From: Gammaproteobacteria bacterium UBA2679
GTDB taxonomy: Bacteria > Pseudomonadota > Gammaproteobacteria > Pseudomonadales > Oleiphilaceae
Direction of reading: 5' to 3'
DNA length: 64,000 nucleotides
Assembly (NCBI GenBank): GCA_002354735.1
Contig: DEMD01000012.1
Location: 538 to 64,537 of the forward strand
Positions 1-10,063 of the stretch are shown here, in pieces. Numbering within the stretch: the stretch's first letter is position 1; each line of letters starts with the position of its first letter. Below the pieces are notes generated by a model that saw only the letters and a list, made by a program, of their open reading frames with translations, made no database searches and was not told where the DNA came from. Made by a program: the position numbers and the translations under genes.

Positions 1-22
1 GGTGCTGGTGCTGGTGCTGGTG
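1..22. repeat. GGTGCT tandem repeat at the window edge
   Basis: The hexamer GGTGCT is repeated more than three times from the first base. On the minus strand it reads as CACCAGCACCAGC repeats. It lies downstream of pssA and of a short minus-strand reading frame at 33-89. Plus-strand GCACCAGCA at 48-56 is complementary to TGCTGGTGC at 3-11 and 9-17, so several competing hairpins can form. The repeat may extend beyond the window. Confidence 0.7.
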
Positions 23-32
23 AGTATAAGAC

Positions 33-89
33 CTACCTCCAGGAGCCGCACCAGCAGAAGTAGCTGTTGGTGCGACGGAAGCAGGCCAT
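33..89 (-). CDS. Possible 18-residue leader peptide downstream of pssA
   Basis: A short reading frame starts with ATG 17 bases after the pssA stop and encodes MACFRRTNSYFCWCGSWR before a TAG stop. Only a weak ribosome-binding sequence (AACGAAG) precedes it. Its TGC-TGG-TGC (Cys-Trp-Cys) codons are complementary to the GGTGCT repeat that follows, which is the arrangement expected of a transcription-attenuation leader. Related ilv-pssA operons often continue into leuA, so an amino-acid biosynthesis gene may lie past the edge, but that gene is not visible. It may equally be a chance frame. The role is inferred, not recognised from a family. Confidence 0.25.
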   Translation of the reverse strand: MACFRRTNSYFCWCGSWR

Positions 90-105
90 CTTCGTTAGTT
101 TTACT

Positions 106-894
106 CTACGACTTCCCAATCCTGCGCTTCAGCGAAATAACTGGCCCAGACAGTGTGTATAGCAGGAAAGTGAGGAATAAGATCTGCGCGGGGGCGACAG
201 CTATGAGCGCGAACAGCCCAACGATGATGAGCACGTTTACAAATGGCACTCGCCCTTTCAAGTCGAGGTCCTTGAAGCTGTAGTACAGCACGTTACTCAC
301 CATCAGAGCACCAGCAGCGGCGACAACAATTGCCGCAACCCCTGTTAGCGTTGGCGACACCTCACTGCGGTGGAAGACCCATACCATGCCTGCCACGATT
401 GCGGCGGCTGATGGACTGGGCAAACCCACGAAGTAACGCTTGTCGGTGGAGCCAATCTGAGTATTGAATCGCGCAAGGCGAAGCGCTGCGCCCGCGACGT
501 AGATGAAGGCGGCAATCCACCCCAGTTTTCCAAGGTCGGAAAGCACCCAGGAGAACGCAACCAGTGCAGGTGCGACACCGAAGGCCACCATATCAGACAG
601 ACTGTCGTATTCGGCGCCGAAGGCGCTTTGAGTATTCGTCATCCTGGCAACACGGCCGTCGAGGCCATCCAGCACCATGGACACAAAGATAGCAATTGCT
701 GCATTCTCGAAGTGGCCGTTCATACCGGCAACGATGGCGTAGAAGCCTGAGAATAGCGAAGCAGTCGTTAGGAGGTTTGGTAACAGATACACGCCACGGC
801 GGCGGGATTTTACTTCGGAAACTTCGTCAGGATCACTTCCATTCTTCACCGAAGGATCTATCGGCTGATCTTCTGGCGTTCCTTTGGCAGACAT
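106..894 (-). CDS. pssA: CDP-diacylglycerol--serine O-phosphatidyltransferase
   Basis: This inner-membrane enzyme joins CDP-diacylglycerol and L-serine to make phosphatidylserine, the precursor of phosphatidylethanolamine. The 262-residue protein has a charged cytoplasmic N-terminus of about 35 residues. The CDP-alcohol phosphotransferase signature follows, with D79-G80, A83-R84, G93, D97 and D101 in the DGx2ARx8Gx3Dx3D spacing. Several hydrophobic segments make up the rest. It is the multi-spanning type II enzyme, not the peripheral E. coli type. It is the last complete gene of the ilvB-ilvH-ilvC-pssA series, 82 bases after ilvC. A hairpin in that gap may lower readthrough from the ilv genes. 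Confidence 0.95.
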   Translation of the reverse strand: MSAKGTPEDQPIDPSVKNGSDPDEVSEVKSRRRGVYLLPNLLTTASLFSGFYAIVAGMNGHFENAAIAIFVSMVLDGLDGRVARMTNTQSAFGAEYDSLSDMVAFGVAPALVAFSWVLSDLGKLGWIAAFIYVAGAALRLARFNTQIGSTDKRYFVGLPSPSAAAIVAGMVWVFHRSEVSPTLTGVAAIVVAAAGALMVSNVLYYSFKDLDLKGRVPFVNVLIIVGLFALIAVAPAQILFLTFLLYTLSGPVISLKRRIGKS

Positions 895-929
895 AGGCTT
901 ATTCGTCCCTAATCGAGGCTTGAACCACT

Positions 930-957
930 GCCCACCCGCTCAAGCCGAGGGGTGGGC
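930..957 (-). promoter_or_regulatory. Hairpin between ilvC and pssA
   Basis: GCCCACCC at 930-937 and GGGTGGGC at 950-957 form a perfect 8-bp stem with a 12-base loop in the 82-base gap between ilvC and pssA. No T-run follows on the minus strand, so it is not a classical intrinsic terminator. It may act as a processing or partial attenuation structure that sets pssA expression relative to ilvC. That role is inference. Confidence 0.4.
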
Positions 958-976
958 TACAGGACACAGCCTAGTG

Positions 977-1996
<1,020 letters not shown>

Positions 1997-2036
1997 TTAC
2001 TCCTCTGTACTGATTATCAAAAGTGGTTTTTCGCCG

Positions 2037-2528
2037 CTAGAGCGACAGTGTCTTTTCACCGCGTGCGACACCTGAGACGCCTGAGCGGACAACTTCGATG
2101 ACGGATGCCGCGCCGATGGCCTGGATAAAGGCGTCGAGCTTGTCGCTGTCGCCGACGAGCTGCACGGTATAGACCGTACTGGTCACGTCGACGATCTGAC
2201 CGCGGAAGATGTCGGTCACGCGCTTGATTTCGGCTCTGTGCGAGCCGGTCGCCTTCATCTTGATGAGCATCAGCTCACGCTCGATGTGAGCACCTTCCGT
2301 CAGGTCGACGATCTTGACCACTTCAATCAGCTTGTTGAGCTGCTTGGTGATCTGCTCGATGACCTTGTCCGACCCTGCGGTGGTAACTGTAAGACGCGAC
2401 AGTGTCGGGTCTTCGGTCGCGGCTACGGTCAGGGTTTCGATGTTGTAGTTGCGCTGTGAGAACAGACCGACAACTCGCGAGAGCGCGCCGGGTTCGTTTT
2501 CGAGCAGCATTGCCAATATTCTGCGCAT
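2037..2528 (-). CDS. ilvH: Acetolactate synthase small (regulatory) subunit
   Basis: This is the regulatory subunit of acetohydroxyacid synthase; in the family it activates the catalytic subunit and mediates feedback inhibition by valine. The 163-residue protein begins with an ACT domain (about residues 2-75, LLENEPGALSRVVGLFSQRN) that forms the valine site in homologues. The second domain is the typical small-subunit C-terminal domain (roughly residues 85-160). It starts only 4 bases after the ilvB stop, so the two subunits are probably translationally coupled. Confidence 0.96.
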   Translation of the reverse strand: MRRILAMLLENEPGALSRVVGLFSQRNYNIETLTVAATEDPTLSRLTVTTAGSDKVIEQITKQLNKLIEVVKIVDLTEGAHIERELMLIKMKATGSHRAEIKRVTDIFRGQIVDVTSTVYTVQLVGDSDKLDAFIQAIGAASVIEVVRSGVSGVARGEKTLSL

Positions 2529-2532
2529 CCGG

Positions 2533-4257
2533 CTACACCCTCTCCGTCTTGCTGAGCCACATATCTTTCATAGCGCCACGTGCAATCTGCATTGGATAGA
2601 CATGCTCTTCGGGATCGACATAAATGTCGACGAATACGAGCTTGTCTTTCATCGCAAAGGCCTGTTCGAGACCGGCTTCAAGCTCGCTGGCTTTGCGAAT
2701 CGTAATACCTTCGTGCCCGTAGGCTCGCGCCAGCGCCATGAAATCCGGCAGAGACTCCATGTAGGAGTGCGAGTGCCGGGCCTCGTAGTTCATGTCCTGC
2801 CACTGCTTGACCATGCCGAGACGCTGATTATTGATATTGATGATCTTGACGGGCAGATCGAACTGCTTACAGGTCGAGAGCTCCTGAATATTCATCTGGA
2901 TGCTGCCCTCGCCGGTAACGCAGGCTACTTCGGCATCGGGATAGTGCAGTTTGATACCCATTGCTGCAGGGAGACCAAAGCCCATGGTGCCGAGACCACC
3001 ACTGTTGATCCAGCGGTTGGGTTTGTCGAAGCCATAATACTGGGCGGCGAACATTTGGTGCTGACCCACGTCAGACGTGATATAGGCATCACCTTTAGTG
3101 ACCTTGTGCAACATCTGTATGGCGTACTGTGGCTTGATAATTTCGCCAACCTGCTCAACGAAACGACCGCCATGATGCTTACGCCAGGTATCGATCTGCT
3201 TCCACCAGGCCGCCAGTGCGTCCTTGTCCTTGTGTGGGCCGACTTCCTTGAGCGCCTCGAGCATGTCGGGGATAACGGAGGACAGCGGGCCGACAATCGG
3301 CACATCGACCTGAACTGTCTTTGAAATCGATGCTGGATCGATGTCGACGTGGACAATCCTGGCGCCGGGACAGAACTTTTCTGTGCCGTTGGTCACGCGA
3401 TCATCGAAGCGGACACCTAGCGCAAGGACGAGATCGCTGTTATGCATGGTCATGTTGGCTTCATAGCTGCCGTGCATACCAAGCATGCCGAGCGCCTGAC
3501 GATCACTGGCGGGATAACAGCCGAGCCCCATGAGCGTCTGCACGATTGGGACGTTCAACTCACGCACCAGTCGGACCAGCAGTTCGCTCGACTTGCCCAG
3601 GATAACGCCACCGCCGGCGTAGACAACGGGACGGCGGGCGCTTTGTAGCATCTCCATGGCCTTACGGATTTGCCCGGCATGACCTTTGGTCGGCGGCGAG
3701 TAAGATCGCAGCTTGATTCGCTTCGGATATTCGTAGGCGAACTTTTCATTCGGCGTCGTCATATCCTTGGGAATATCGACTACCACAGGACCAGGACGGC
3801 CCGTCTGAGCCAGATGGAAGGCCTTCTTCAGGACCATCGGGATTTCTTCGGGACTACGCACACTCAGGTTATGCTTAACGATAGGGCGCGAAACACCCAT
3901 CATGTCAGTTTCCTGGAAAGCGTCCTCACCGATTAGGTGAGAGGCTACCTGGCCGCAGAGCACGACCATGGGAATCGAATCCATATAGGCAGTGGCGATA
4001 CCGGTGATGGTATTCGTTGCGCCAGGGCCGGAGGTCACGAGCACGCAACCCGCCTTGCCTGATGCCCGCGCATAGCCGTCGGCCATGTGCGTGGCCGCCT
4101 GTTCGTGCCGCACCAGGATATGCTTGACCTTATCCTGCCTGAAGATCGCATCGTAGATGTGCAGGGCAGCTCCACCTGGGTAGCCGTAGATATATTCGAT
4201 ACCTTCGTCCTGCAGGAAGCGGACGATCATATCGGCGCCAGACAACATTTCTGCCAT
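2533..4257 (-). CDS. ilvB: Acetolactate synthase large (catalytic) subunit
   Basis: The ThDP-, FAD- and Mg2+-dependent enzyme condenses pyruvate with pyruvate or 2-oxobutyrate, the first step of branched-chain amino acid synthesis. The 574-residue protein has the three usual domains: an N-terminal ThDP-binding domain with YGYPGGA and the catalytic glutamate E52 (RHEQAA), a central domain, and a C-terminal diphosphate-binding domain with [14 protein letters not shown] followed by the [14 protein letters not shown] loop. The start has a good site (AGAGGA, 8 bases upstream). It heads the ilvB-ilvH-ilvC-pssA operon. The symbol could also be ilvI by family convention. Confidence 0.96.
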   Translation of the reverse strand: MAEMLSGADMIVRFLQDEGIEYIYGYPGGAALHIYDAIFRQDKVKHILVRHEQAATHMADGYARASGKAGCVLVTSGPGATNTITGIATAYMDSIPMVVLCGQVASHLIGEDAFQETDMMGVSRPIVKHNLSVRSPEEIPMVLKKAFHLAQTGRPGPVVVDIPKDMTTPNEKFAYEYPKRIKLRSYSPPTKGHAGQIRKAMEMLQSARRPVVYAGGGVILGKSSELLVRLVRELNVPIVQTLMGLGCYPASDRQALGMLGMHGSYEANMTMHNSDLVLALGVRFDDRVTNGTEKFCPGARIVHVDIDPASISKTVQVDVPIVGPLSSVIPDMLEALKEVGPHKDKDALAAWWKQIDTWRKHHGGRFVEQVGEIIKPQYAIQMLHKVTKGDAYITSDVGQHQMFAAQYYGFDKPNRWINSGGLGTMGFGLPAAMGIKLHYPDAEVACVTGEGSIQMNIQELSTCKQFDLPVKIININNQRLGMVKQWQDMNYEARHSHSYMESLPDFMALARAYGHEGITIRKASELEAGLEQAFAMKDKLVFVDIYVDPEEHVYPMQIARGAMKDMWLSKTERV

Positions 4258-4809
4258 CTTGGTTTCCTCTAATGAAAGTGTGTCTCAGTGGCCGAAGCCA
4301 TTCGTTTCACTGTCAGCGGCAATTGCTGGTGGGCTTTACAAGCGTCAGAATTGTTACTGTCTGCCAAATCAGGCACAGGTCAGCCTAACATCGCTGCCTG
4401 AAGCACTCAGCCGACACCGTGAGTGAATCGACTGTTGCCACACGCAGGACTCCCGACAAACCTTGAATCTGTCGAGTTCCCTACGCGACTGCCAGTTCGG
4501 CATTTTGCGGAAGACCATAAGTTCAGATAGCTTTGATCTTGAGATGTGTGGTCGGCAGCACGCGTTTAGAGGCAGATTGTGTCCGCCGGAAACCGACTAC
4601 CGAGCAATGTGTAATTCTGCCAGCTGAATTTCCACAGTCAAGTCTGACGTGGTGTTAATTGGCCCACAATTCCGTAATTAAGCGTTAAAGCGGTCGCAAT
4701 TACCCTTCTTCAGCGCATGGCGGCGGGTCAAACACTGACCTATGCTGAGTTGATATCAACATCGTTACGGTCGTTGTCACGACACCACATCTTGCAGGAG
4801 GATTCCGGA
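4258..4809. other. Intergenic region between divergent ilvB and DUF4124 gene
   Basis: These 552 bases must carry the ilvB operon promoter (minus) and that of the DUF4124 gene (plus). I found no run of Leu, Val or Ile codons behind a start codon on the minus strand, so there is no visible classical ilv attenuator leader. No strong sigma-70 pair stands out; the minus-strand TTGACT near 4637 lacks a good -10 partner. The 4630-4700 stretch is relatively AT-rich and is the likeliest promoter zone. No other gene is supported here. Confidence 0.5.
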
Positions 4810-5331
4810 ATGAGGCCATTTTCGAGCCAGACTCTCGGACAGAAGTTTCGGATGATAGGCATTTTGATGAGTGCCGCGGCTGTTTGCAGCGCCCCGTCGG
4901 CGATGGCTGGCAGCGTGTACAAGTGGACCGACGAGAATGGCGTCACCCACTACTCGGACAAGAAGCCTTCCAAGGATGCTGAAAAGATGAAGGTGGGCAC
5001 GACTGCAAGTAAGCCTGCCAATCAGGAGAGCCAGTCAGGAGAGGGTGACGGTGCCTACACGGTGAAGCCCGAACTGCAGTCGCAAATTGATGCGCTGGAG
5101 AAGAAACAGCAGATCGATGAGGTGCAGTCGAAGATAGATGCCGAAACCACAGAGGCGATGAACAAGAAGCAGGCTCGCTGCGAGGCTCTGCGGGGTAACA
5201 TGAAGACGATTCAGGAGAACGCTCGAATCCAGGTCGAGGAAGAAGGCGAGCGGCGCTATCTGACTGCAGAAGAGATCGTGGAAAAGCGTGCGAAGATCGC
5301 CACTGATCTTCAGGAGAACTGCAGCGAATAG
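4810..5331 (+). CDS. DUF4124 domain-containing exported protein
   Basis: A 173-residue envelope protein of unknown function. The ATG at 4810 is preceded by a strong GGAGG (4797-4803 region) and gives a normal Sec signal peptide ending in AMA before GSVYKW; longer upstream starts would bury that signal. Right after cleavage comes the DUF4124 signature VYKWTDENGVTHYSDKKP. The rest is a charged, probably helical and coiled-coil-forming tail rich in Glu, Lys and Gln, with two cysteines (about residues 129 and 171). It stands alone, convergent with clpB. DUF4124 proteins are common in gammaproteobacteria, but their job is not established. Confidence 0.85.
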   Translation: MRPFSSQTLGQKFRMIGILMSAAAVCSAPSAMAGSVYKWTDENGVTHYSDKKPSKDAEKMKVGTTASKPANQESQSGEGDGAYTVKPELQSQIDALEKKQQIDEVQSKIDAETTEAMNKKQARCEALRGNMKTIQENARIQVEEEGERRYLTAEEIVEKRAKIATDLQENCSE

Positions 5332-5340
5332 CGTTCAGGC

Positions 5341-5369
5341 GACAGACCGGCGCATCGCACCGGTCTGTC
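5341..5369. terminator. Hairpin between convergent DUF4124 gene and clpB
   Basis: GACAGACCGG at 5341-5350 and CCGGTCTGTC at 5360-5369 make a perfect 10-bp stem with a 9-base loop, ten bases after one stop and just past the stop of clpB on the other strand. It lacks a long T-run on either side, so termination may be partial, but its place between convergent genes suggests a bidirectional terminator. Confidence 0.65.
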
Positions 5370-5380
5370 CAGTGCCTTCG

Positions 5381-7975
5381 TTAAGTAGCAGTTCCAAACT
5401 TCAGCGCGTCCCCTGCCTTGTCTACGGTTATCACATCCCCTCTCTGGAAGCGCCCCTCCAGCAGACCCTGAGCTAGCGCGTTCTCCAGGCGTTGCTGAAT
5501 CGCCCGCTTGAGAGGTCTTGCGCCGTACACCGGATCGAAGCCGGCTTCGGCCAGGAACTCCAACGCCTCATCACTGACCTTAAGGCTGATATCCTGCTCA
5601 GCCAAACGCCGATTGAGGTTTTCAAGCTGGATCGCCGCGATGCCGGAGATCTGCTTCGAGGTCAGCTTGTGGAAGACCACCACTTCATCGATCCTGTTGA
5701 CGAACTCTGGCCTGAAGTGTCGACTAACCACTTCCAGTACCGCTTCCTTGGTGGCGGCGTAGTCTTTTTCCGCTTCGATACCTGAACCCCCCATAGCCTG
5801 GATGATGTCGGACCCCAGGTTGGATGTCATCACGATAACTGTGTTGCGGAAGTCCACTGTTCTGCCCTGCCCGTCGGTCAGACGGCCATCTTCCAGCACC
5901 TGAAGCAGAATGTTGAAGACGTCCGGGTGAGCCTTCTCGACTTCGTCGAGGAGCAGCACCGAATACGGCCGACGGCGCACGGCTTCTGTGAGATAGCCAC
6001 CCTGCTCGTAGCCGACGTAGCCAGGAGGGGCACCGATCAAACGCGCGACCGAATGCTTCTCCATGAACTCCGACATGTCTATCCTGACCATCGCGTCGTC
6101 GCTGTCGAAGAGGAACTGGGCAAGTGACTTGCACAGCTCTGTCTTGCCTACGCCGGTGGGGCCAAGGAAGAGAAAGGAGCCGTTTGGTCTGTTTGGATCA
6201 CTCAGCCCAGCTCGCGAGCGGCGCACTGCGTTGGCGACAGCTTCCACGGCCTCGTTCTGGCCGATCACCCGGTCGTGCAAAGCTTCCTCGATGCGAAGCA
6301 GTTTATCGCGCTCGCCTTCGAGCATTTTGCTGACAGGGATGCCGGTCCACTTCGACACAACTTCGGCAACTTCTTCTTCTGACACACGATTGCGGAGCAG
6401 CTTGAGCTCTGTAAGATCAGCTTCGGAGGCGGCTGTCAGCTGCTTCTCAAGCTGTGGGATCCGGCCGTATTGCAGCTCTGACATCAGCGCCAGGTCGCCG
6501 CTACGGCGGGCCTGATCGAGATCGACCCGGGCCTGCTCGAGCTGGCTTTTGATGTGCTGGGCGCCTTGAACTGAAGCTTTTTCAGCATTCCAAACCTCCT
6601 CGAGGTCGGCGAACTCCCGTTCCATACCACTGATCTGCTCTTCAAGCTCACGTAGCGAACGCCGCGAAGATTCCTCACTTTCTTTCTTCAGCGCCTCCCG
6701 CTGCATTTTCAGCTGAATCAACTTGCGCTCAAGCCGGTCCAGGGGCTCTGGCTTGGAGTCGATTTCCATGCGGATCTGGCTTGCCGCTTCGTCGATGAGG
6801 TCAATCGCCTTGTCTGGTAGCTGTCGGTCGGTAATATACCGATGTGACAGTTTGGCGGCGGCCAGAATGGCACTATCGGTTACATCAACGCCGTGGTGGA
6901 CCTCATAACGCTCCTTGAGACCGCGAAGGATGCCTATGGTGTCCTCGACACTGGGTTCATTGACCAATACCTTCTGGAATCGTCGTTCAAGCGCCGCGTC
7001 CTTTTCGATGAATTCGCGGTATTCATTCAGCGTTGTGGCACCTACGCAGTGAAGCTCTCCGCGGGCAAGTGCTGGCTTGAGCATGTTGCCTGCGTCCATG
7101 GCACCTTCACCTTTGCCGGCGCCCACCATGGCGTGGAGCTCGTCAATGAAGAGAATGACCTGACCTTCCAGTTTGGAGAGCTCGTTGAGCACGGCTTTAA
7201 GGCGCTCTTCGAATTCACCGCGGAATTTCGCTCCGGCAATAAGCGAGCCCATGTCCAGCGATAGAACACGCTTGTCCTTGAGTCCCTCTGGTACTTCACC
7301 GTTGACTATGCGCTGGGCGAGACCCTCGACGATAGCGGTCTTGCCCACGCCGGGTTCACCGATCAGCACCGGGTTGTTCTTGCGACGGCGCTGGAGCACC
7401 TGAATAGTGCGGCGGATTTCGTCATCACGCCCGATGACCGGGTCAAGCTTACCGGCCCGGGCACTGGCAGTGAGATCAATAGTGTACTTGTCGAGCGCCT
7501 GACGGCTTTCTTCGGCATTTGCGTCCTGCACGGTTTCGCCACCCCGGATCGTATCGATAGCTTTTTCGAGCCCCTGTTTTGTTGCTCCGTTTCTCTCGAG
7601 GATTTCCTTGAGTTTACCGCTGTTCTGGATGGCGGCGAGCAGCAGCAATTCACTGGAAATGAATTGGTCGCCTTTCTGCTGCGAAAGCTTGTCGGTCTGG
7701 TTCAGCAGCCGGCCAAGATCGTTGGAGGCGTGGACGTCGCCGTCGCTGGACTGAACCTGCGGCAGATCGTCGAGCGCCTGGTCGATATCGCGCTTGAGGC
7801 CGACGACATTGACGCCGGCTTGCTGCAGAATTGGACGAGTACTGCCACCCTGCTGATTCAGCAGGACGCTGAGCAGGTGGACGGGTTCAATAAAGTTGTG
7901 GTCGCGACCAAGCGCGAGAGATTGCGCCTCCGCCAGGGCGGCCTGAAGACGACTGGTGAACTTGTCGAAACGCAT
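5381..7975 (-). CDS. clpB: ATP-dependent disaggregase ClpB
   Basis: This hexameric AAA+ chaperone pulls polypeptides out of aggregates together with DnaK/DnaJ/GrpE. At 864 residues it is full length: N-terminal Clp repeat domain (1-145), first AAA+ module with Walker A GEPGVGKT near residue 205, coiled-coil M domain (about 400-530) that contacts DnaK, and second AAA+ module with Walker A GPTGVGKT near residue 606 and the GYVGYEQGG pore loop. AAGGGG lies 6 bases before the ATG. It is 69 bases after pgeF, probably co-transcribed with rluD and pgeF. I saw no convincing sigma-32 promoter in that gap. Confidence 0.97.
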   Translation of the reverse strand: MRFDKFTSRLQAALAEAQSLALGRDHNFIEPVHLLSVLLNQQGGSTRPILQQAGVNVVGLKRDIDQALDDLPQVQSSDGDVHASNDLGRLLNQTDKLSQQKGDQFISSELLLLAAIQNSGKLKEILERNGATKQGLEKAIDTIRGGETVQDANAEESRQALDKYTIDLTASARAGKLDPVIGRDDEIRRTIQVLQRRRKNNPVLIGEPGVGKTAIVEGLAQRIVNGEVPEGLKDKRVLSLDMGSLIAGAKFRGEFEERLKAVLNELSKLEGQVILFIDELHAMVGAGKGEGAMDAGNMLKPALARGELHCVGATTLNEYREFIEKDAALERRFQKVLVNEPSVEDTIGILRGLKERYEVHHGVDVTDSAILAAAKLSHRYITDRQLPDKAIDLIDEAASQIRMEIDSKPEPLDRLERKLIQLKMQREALKKESEESSRRSLRELEEQISGMEREFADLEEVWNAEKASVQGAQHIKSQLEQARVDLDQARRSGDLALMSELQYGRIPQLEKQLTAASEADLTELKLLRNRVSEEEVAEVVSKWTGIPVSKMLEGERDKLLRIEEALHDRVIGQNEAVEAVANAVRRSRAGLSDPNRPNGSFLFLGPTGVGKTELCKSLAQFLFDSDDAMVRIDMSEFMEKHSVARLIGAPPGYVGYEQGGYLTEAVRRRPYSVLLLDEVEKAHPDVFNILLQVLEDGRLTDGQGRTVDFRNTVIVMTSNLGSDIIQAMGGSGIEAEKDYAATKEAVLEVVSRHFRPEFVNRIDEVVVFHKLTSKQISGIAAIQLENLNRRLAEQDISLKVSDEALEFLAEAGFDPVYGARPLKRAIQQRLENALAQGLLEGRFQRGDVITVDKAGDALKFGTAT

Positions 7976-8044
7976 AGAGTGCCCCTTGAAACTGTTGTTT
8001 ACCGATCATTCGGTTCTGCAACAGTTATGGGGATCGTCGACTAT

Positions 8045-8818
8045 TTAATCAAGCCAGATGATGCTCGCCATACGGCCTGTGCGCCCGTCACGGCGGTAGG
8101 AGAAGTAGCGCTCGGACTGCGTGAAGGTGCATTCACTGCCGCCGCTTATGGCGCTGATCCCATATTCCATGAGGATCTGCCTCGCCAACGTGTAGATATC
8201 GCACCAGTATCGGCGCCCGTCCCGATCTCGCGCTGGCTGGAACGCCACCTCATGAGCCTGAGCTCTGGCGAGGAAGACTGAGCGAACATCTTCACCGACT
8301 TCAAAGGCGCCACGACCTATTGCCGGTCCGAGATGGGCAAGGAGTGACGATGGCTTGCTCGAAAACCGCTCAACTGTGGCTTGTAAAACGCCCTCGGCGA
8401 GCCCGCGCCAGCCCGCATGCGCAACGGCGACTTCACTACCGTCCGCAGCGGCAATGAACACTGGCAGACAATCGGCCGTCATAACGGCCAGGACCCGGCC
8501 CTTACTGCTGGTGAATAGGGCATCTGCCTCGGCCACAGTGGTGCCTGGACCCGCCACACAGGTCCCATGCACCTGATTCAGCCAGCTGATATCGGCAACC
8601 GAGGGCGACCTCAGCTGCACCGTCGTCCAGAGACGACTTCGATTCTGCATGACAGCAGCTGAATCGTCACCGACATGTGTACCGAGGTTCAGACTGTCAT
8701 AGGGCGCCTGGCTGACACCACCGGTGCGCTGCGTGGTAAAGGCGTGCACGCATGGTGGCGCTACCCAGCTCGGTTCGATGACACTCAACGCTTGCCCCAC
8801 GATCAAAAGCCGTTCCAT
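8045..8818 (-). CDS. pgeF: Peptidoglycan editing factor / multicopper-like laccase-domain protein
   Basis: A member of the YfiH/PgeF family, known in E. coli to prevent or remove L-serine misincorporated in place of L-alanine in peptidoglycan precursors; homologues are also described as purine nucleosidases or polyphenol oxidases. The 257-residue protein has the family zinc site motifs NQVHGT, TADCLP and HAGWRG. I place the start at the ATG at 8818 (MERLL) because a longer frame to 8869 would run into the end of rluD and gives a non-homologous N-terminus. It lies between rluD and clpB, a gene order known from Pseudomonas. Confidence 0.9.
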   Translation of the reverse strand: MERLLIVGQALSVIEPSWVAPPCVHAFTTQRTGGVSQAPYDSLNLGTHVGDDSAAVMQNRSRLWTTVQLRSPSVADISWLNQVHGTCVAGPGTTVAEADALFTSSKGRVLAVMTADCLPVFIAAADGSEVAVAHAGWRGLAEGVLQATVERFSSKPSSLLAHLGPAIGRGAFEVGEDVRSVFLARAQAHEVAFQPARDRDGRRYWCDIYTLARQILMEYGISAISGGSECTFTQSERYFSYRRDGRTGRMASIIWLD

Positions 8819-8834
8819 TTGCTGATGCGGCCAC

Positions 8835-9875
8835 TCAAATCTGCGAGGCCTGTTTGGCTGCCTTGTCACTTGCCCGTAGGGCTTTCTGAAGCGCGACGAG
8901 ATCGTCGGGTATCGGGGAGGTCCATGACATGGGCTCCTCTGTGGCTGGATGAAGCAGATTCAGTTCGGTGGCATGAAGAGCCTGCCGTGGGAACTCGGCC
9001 AATGTCTGCTTCAGTACCGGATCCATGCCGCGAAGCCAGCTACCGCGCATCTTCATGTAAAGCGGATCCCCGACGAGGGCGAAGCCGGCGTGTTGCATGT
9101 GCACCCGTATTTGGTGCGTGCGGCCACTTTCCAGCTTGAGCATGAGTTCGGCGCAGTGGTTGTGCCTGGCCACTACCCGATAATGTGTAACAGCTGGTTT
9201 GCCGCCACCCACTATGCCCATACGCTGACGATTCGACGGGTCACGACCGATTGGCGCGTCGACCTTGCCAGCGGAAATTGGAACACCTTTGCAGATGGCA
9301 TAGTAATGGCGGCCCATGGACCGGGTCCTGAGCTGCTCGATGAGGCTGCTTTGAGCAAGCAGGGTCTTGGCCACGACCATAAGACCGGTCGTGTCTTTAT
9401 CGAGCCTGTGCACGATCCCGGCCCGTGGCAGGAGGCGCTGCCCTTCTGAATGGTGGAGCACCGCGTTGACCAGCGTACCATCAGCATGGCCTGGTGCGGG
9501 ATGGACGACCATGCCCGCCGGCTTGTCGATGACCAGCAGATGTTCATCTTCGTAGACGATGACCAGCGGGATCTCCTGGGCCACCCAGTCACCTTCAGCT
9601 GCGAGCGTCACGTTGAGCGTCAACTGATCACCAGCGTAGACTTTCTGCTTTGACCGCGACGCCGCACCGTTGAGCAGACAGGTGCCGTCCTCTATCCACT
9701 GCTGTACCTTGGCGCGCGAGATGCCGTCATAGTGCCGACTGATCATCGCCAGGGCGACGAGATCGAAGCGTTGGCCACCCAGTTCGACGGTGCAGGTTTC
9801 ATCCAGTTCCAGCTGGGTCGGTTGAGCTGTCACGTCGTCGAGATCGAGCTCTTCCTCTGATGTCATATTTGTCAT
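8835..9875 (-). CDS. rluD: 23S rRNA pseudouridine(1911/1915/1917) synthase
   Basis: The enzyme makes the three pseudouridines of helix 69 in 23S rRNA, needed for normal subunit joining. The 346-residue protein has an N-terminal S4 RNA-binding domain (about 35-95, ISRAKVQQWIEDGTCLLNG) and an RluA-type catalytic domain with HRLDKDTTGLMVVAKT, whose aspartate is the catalytic nucleophile of the family. The C-terminal extension runs to SDKAAKQASQI. It is the first gene of a rluD-pgeF-clpB run and is divergent from bamD. Confidence 0.95.
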   Translation of the reverse strand: MTNMTSEEELDLDDVTAQPTQLELDETCTVELGGQRFDLVALAMISRHYDGISRAKVQQWIEDGTCLLNGAASRSKQKVYAGDQLTLNVTLAAEGDWVAQEIPLVIVYEDEHLLVIDKPAGMVVHPAPGHADGTLVNAVLHHSEGQRLLPRAGIVHRLDKDTTGLMVVAKTLLAQSSLIEQLRTRSMGRHYYAICKGVPISAGKVDAPIGRDPSNRQRMGIVGGGKPAVTHYRVVARHNHCAELMLKLESGRTHQIRVHMQHAGFALVGDPLYMKMRGSWLRGMDPVLKQTLAEFPRQALHATELNLLHPATEEPMSWTSPIPDDLVALQKALRASDKAAKQASQI

Positions 9876-9952
9876 GGTGGCGGGTGGATCCCCTGGTCTC
9901 TCTGCTATGCGGATAAGATGTGGTTATGCAATACTAATGGTATCGGGTTGCG

Positions 9953-9970
9953 AGCGGTAAGCATACCGCT
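9953..9970 (+). promoter_or_regulatory. Small hairpin in the bamD leader
   Basis: AGCGGTA at 9953-9959 and TACCGCT at 9964-9970 form a perfect 7-bp stem with a 4-base loop in the region between rluD and bamD. It could be a dyad for a regulator or a 5'-UTR hairpin. I cannot assign a protein to it. Confidence 0.3.
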
Positions 9971-10063
9971 TGAGCCAATGCCTGATCCTGCTAATCCTGA
10001 AGCGGAATTTTCATGTTATCTCTTTCTTTGCAAAACCTGCGACGCAGACGGAAAGCCTTTCCA

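Noticed and set aside
2..283. Plus-strand frame over the GGTGCT repeat and the end of pssA
   Set aside because: It is antisense to pssA and has a low-complexity start with no family resemblance.
5724..6134. Long alternative frames inside clpB, here an Arg-rich 136-residue one
   Set aside because: They overlap a full-length, well-conserved clpB and have shadow-type composition.
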